NCBI GenBank assembly: GCA_021795095.1
Contig: JAJYPU010000114.1
Location: 1-5,878 of the forward strand
Direction of reading: 5' to 3'
From: Actinomycetes bacterium
GTDB lineage: Bacteria; Actinomycetota; Acidimicrobiia; Acidimicrobiales; RAAP-2
DNA length: 5,878 nt
Position numbers and translations under genes: made by a program. Of the stretch, positions 5,680 to 5,878 are shown one piece after another. Numbering within the stretch: position 1 is the stretch's first letter; every line of letters begins with the position of its first letter. Under the pieces are notes generated by a model that saw nothing but the letters and a program-made list of their open reading frames with translations, was not told the DNA's origin and searched no databases.

Positions 5680-5878
5680 TCAAACCGGCACCACCGCACA
5701 GGCGCAGCCTGCGTGCAGCGGTGGGTGCGCCGACCCGCTCGGGAAACGCTGGCCGGCGATGCGTTCGCCGGCCGCCGCGTCGAGCGCGCACGCGTCACAG
5801 GGCAAGTCGTGGGGGGACGGCAGGAACCGCACGGGCCGACTGGCCGCCGCGGCCAGCACGCCGATGTGAAAGGCCCGA
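5680..5878 (-). CDS. Unrecognised Cys/His-containing protein, C-terminal fragment (65 codons)
   Basis: One frame is open from the window edge to the TGA at 5682-5680, with G or C at nearly every third codon position, as in the real genes here. The visible 65 residues include LPSPHDLPCDACALD (19-33) and a C-terminus HPPLHAGCACAVVPV. Cys27-x2-Cys30, then His51, His55 and Cys58-x-Cys60 could form a structural metal site. The ending resembles the HPNCRC-type tails seen on some phage MuF-like head proteins and some actinobacterial proteins, but that is recall of a short motif and not an assignment. It ends 20 bases before the UPF0182 gene on the same strand, so the two may be co-transcribed. The start, full length and function are not visible. 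Confidence 0.6.
   Translation of the reverse strand, partial: RAFHIGVLAAAASRPVRFLPSPHDLPCDACALDAAAGERIAGQRFPSGSAHPPLHAGCACAVVPV

Noticed and set aside
5012..5869. Plus-strand open frame of about 285 residues spanning the UPF0182 start and the upstream gene
   Set aside because: It reads as a His/Asp/Glu/Arg-rich antisense shadow and crosses two minus-strand coding regions. The minus strand has recognisable protein in UPF0182 and strong codon bias in both.
5680..5878. Prophage edge suggested by the HPPLHAGCAC-like tail
   Set aside because: Only a short motif resembles MuF-like proteins. No other phage gene, attachment site or compositional change is visible, so no prophage is called.

Overview
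The window reads as chromosomal DNA from a high-GC Gram-positive bacterium (Actinomycetota). The support is strong third-position GC bias, GTG as the best start for all four genes whose start is visible, a full-length UPF0182 membrane protein and a DUF664-type DinB-fold protein; both families are typical of actinobacteria. The class cannot be fixed from this sequence. I considered Acidimicrobiia or a related lineage, but only as a guess.

Layout. (1) Positions 1-1832, minus strand: the start of a branched-chain-amino-acid-type (HAAT) ABC transporter operon. The substrate-binding protein gene (livJ/livK type, 627-1832) comes first. A 117-base gap with a perfect 14-bp inverted repeat follows, then the permease gene livH (1-509), which is cut by the window edge. 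The remaining parts (livM, livG, livF) would lie beyond position 1. (2) Positions 1833-2105: a divergent regulatory gap holding an extended -10 promoter candidate for the transporter, a sigma-70-like promoter candidate for the rightward gene, and short repeats between them. (3) Positions 2106-2642, plus strand: a 178-residue DinB-superfamily (DUF664) protein. (4) Positions 2643-2743: a convergent gap with nested inverted repeats, probably a bidirectional terminator. (5) Positions 2744-5659, minus strand: a 971-residue UPF0182 protein with seven N-terminal membrane segments and a large extracytoplasmic domain. (6) Positions 5680-5878, minus strand: the C-terminal 65 codons of an unrecognised Cys/His-containing protein, ending 20 bases before the UPF0182 start.

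Functionally, only livJ and livH clearly belong together: one binds an amino-acid-like solute outside the membrane and the other forms half of the channel. The DinB-fold gene is a single unit between two leftward units. UPF0182 may be transcribed with the cysteine-containing gene upstream, or from a promoter in the 20-base gap giving a leaderless mRNA.

I found no RNA gene, mobile element, CRISPR array or obvious undescribed multi-gene system. The points most worth a second look are the altered ligand pocket and missing lipobox of the binding protein, the unidentified Cys/His C-terminus, the possible leaderless start of UPF0182, and the hairpin between livJ and livH.
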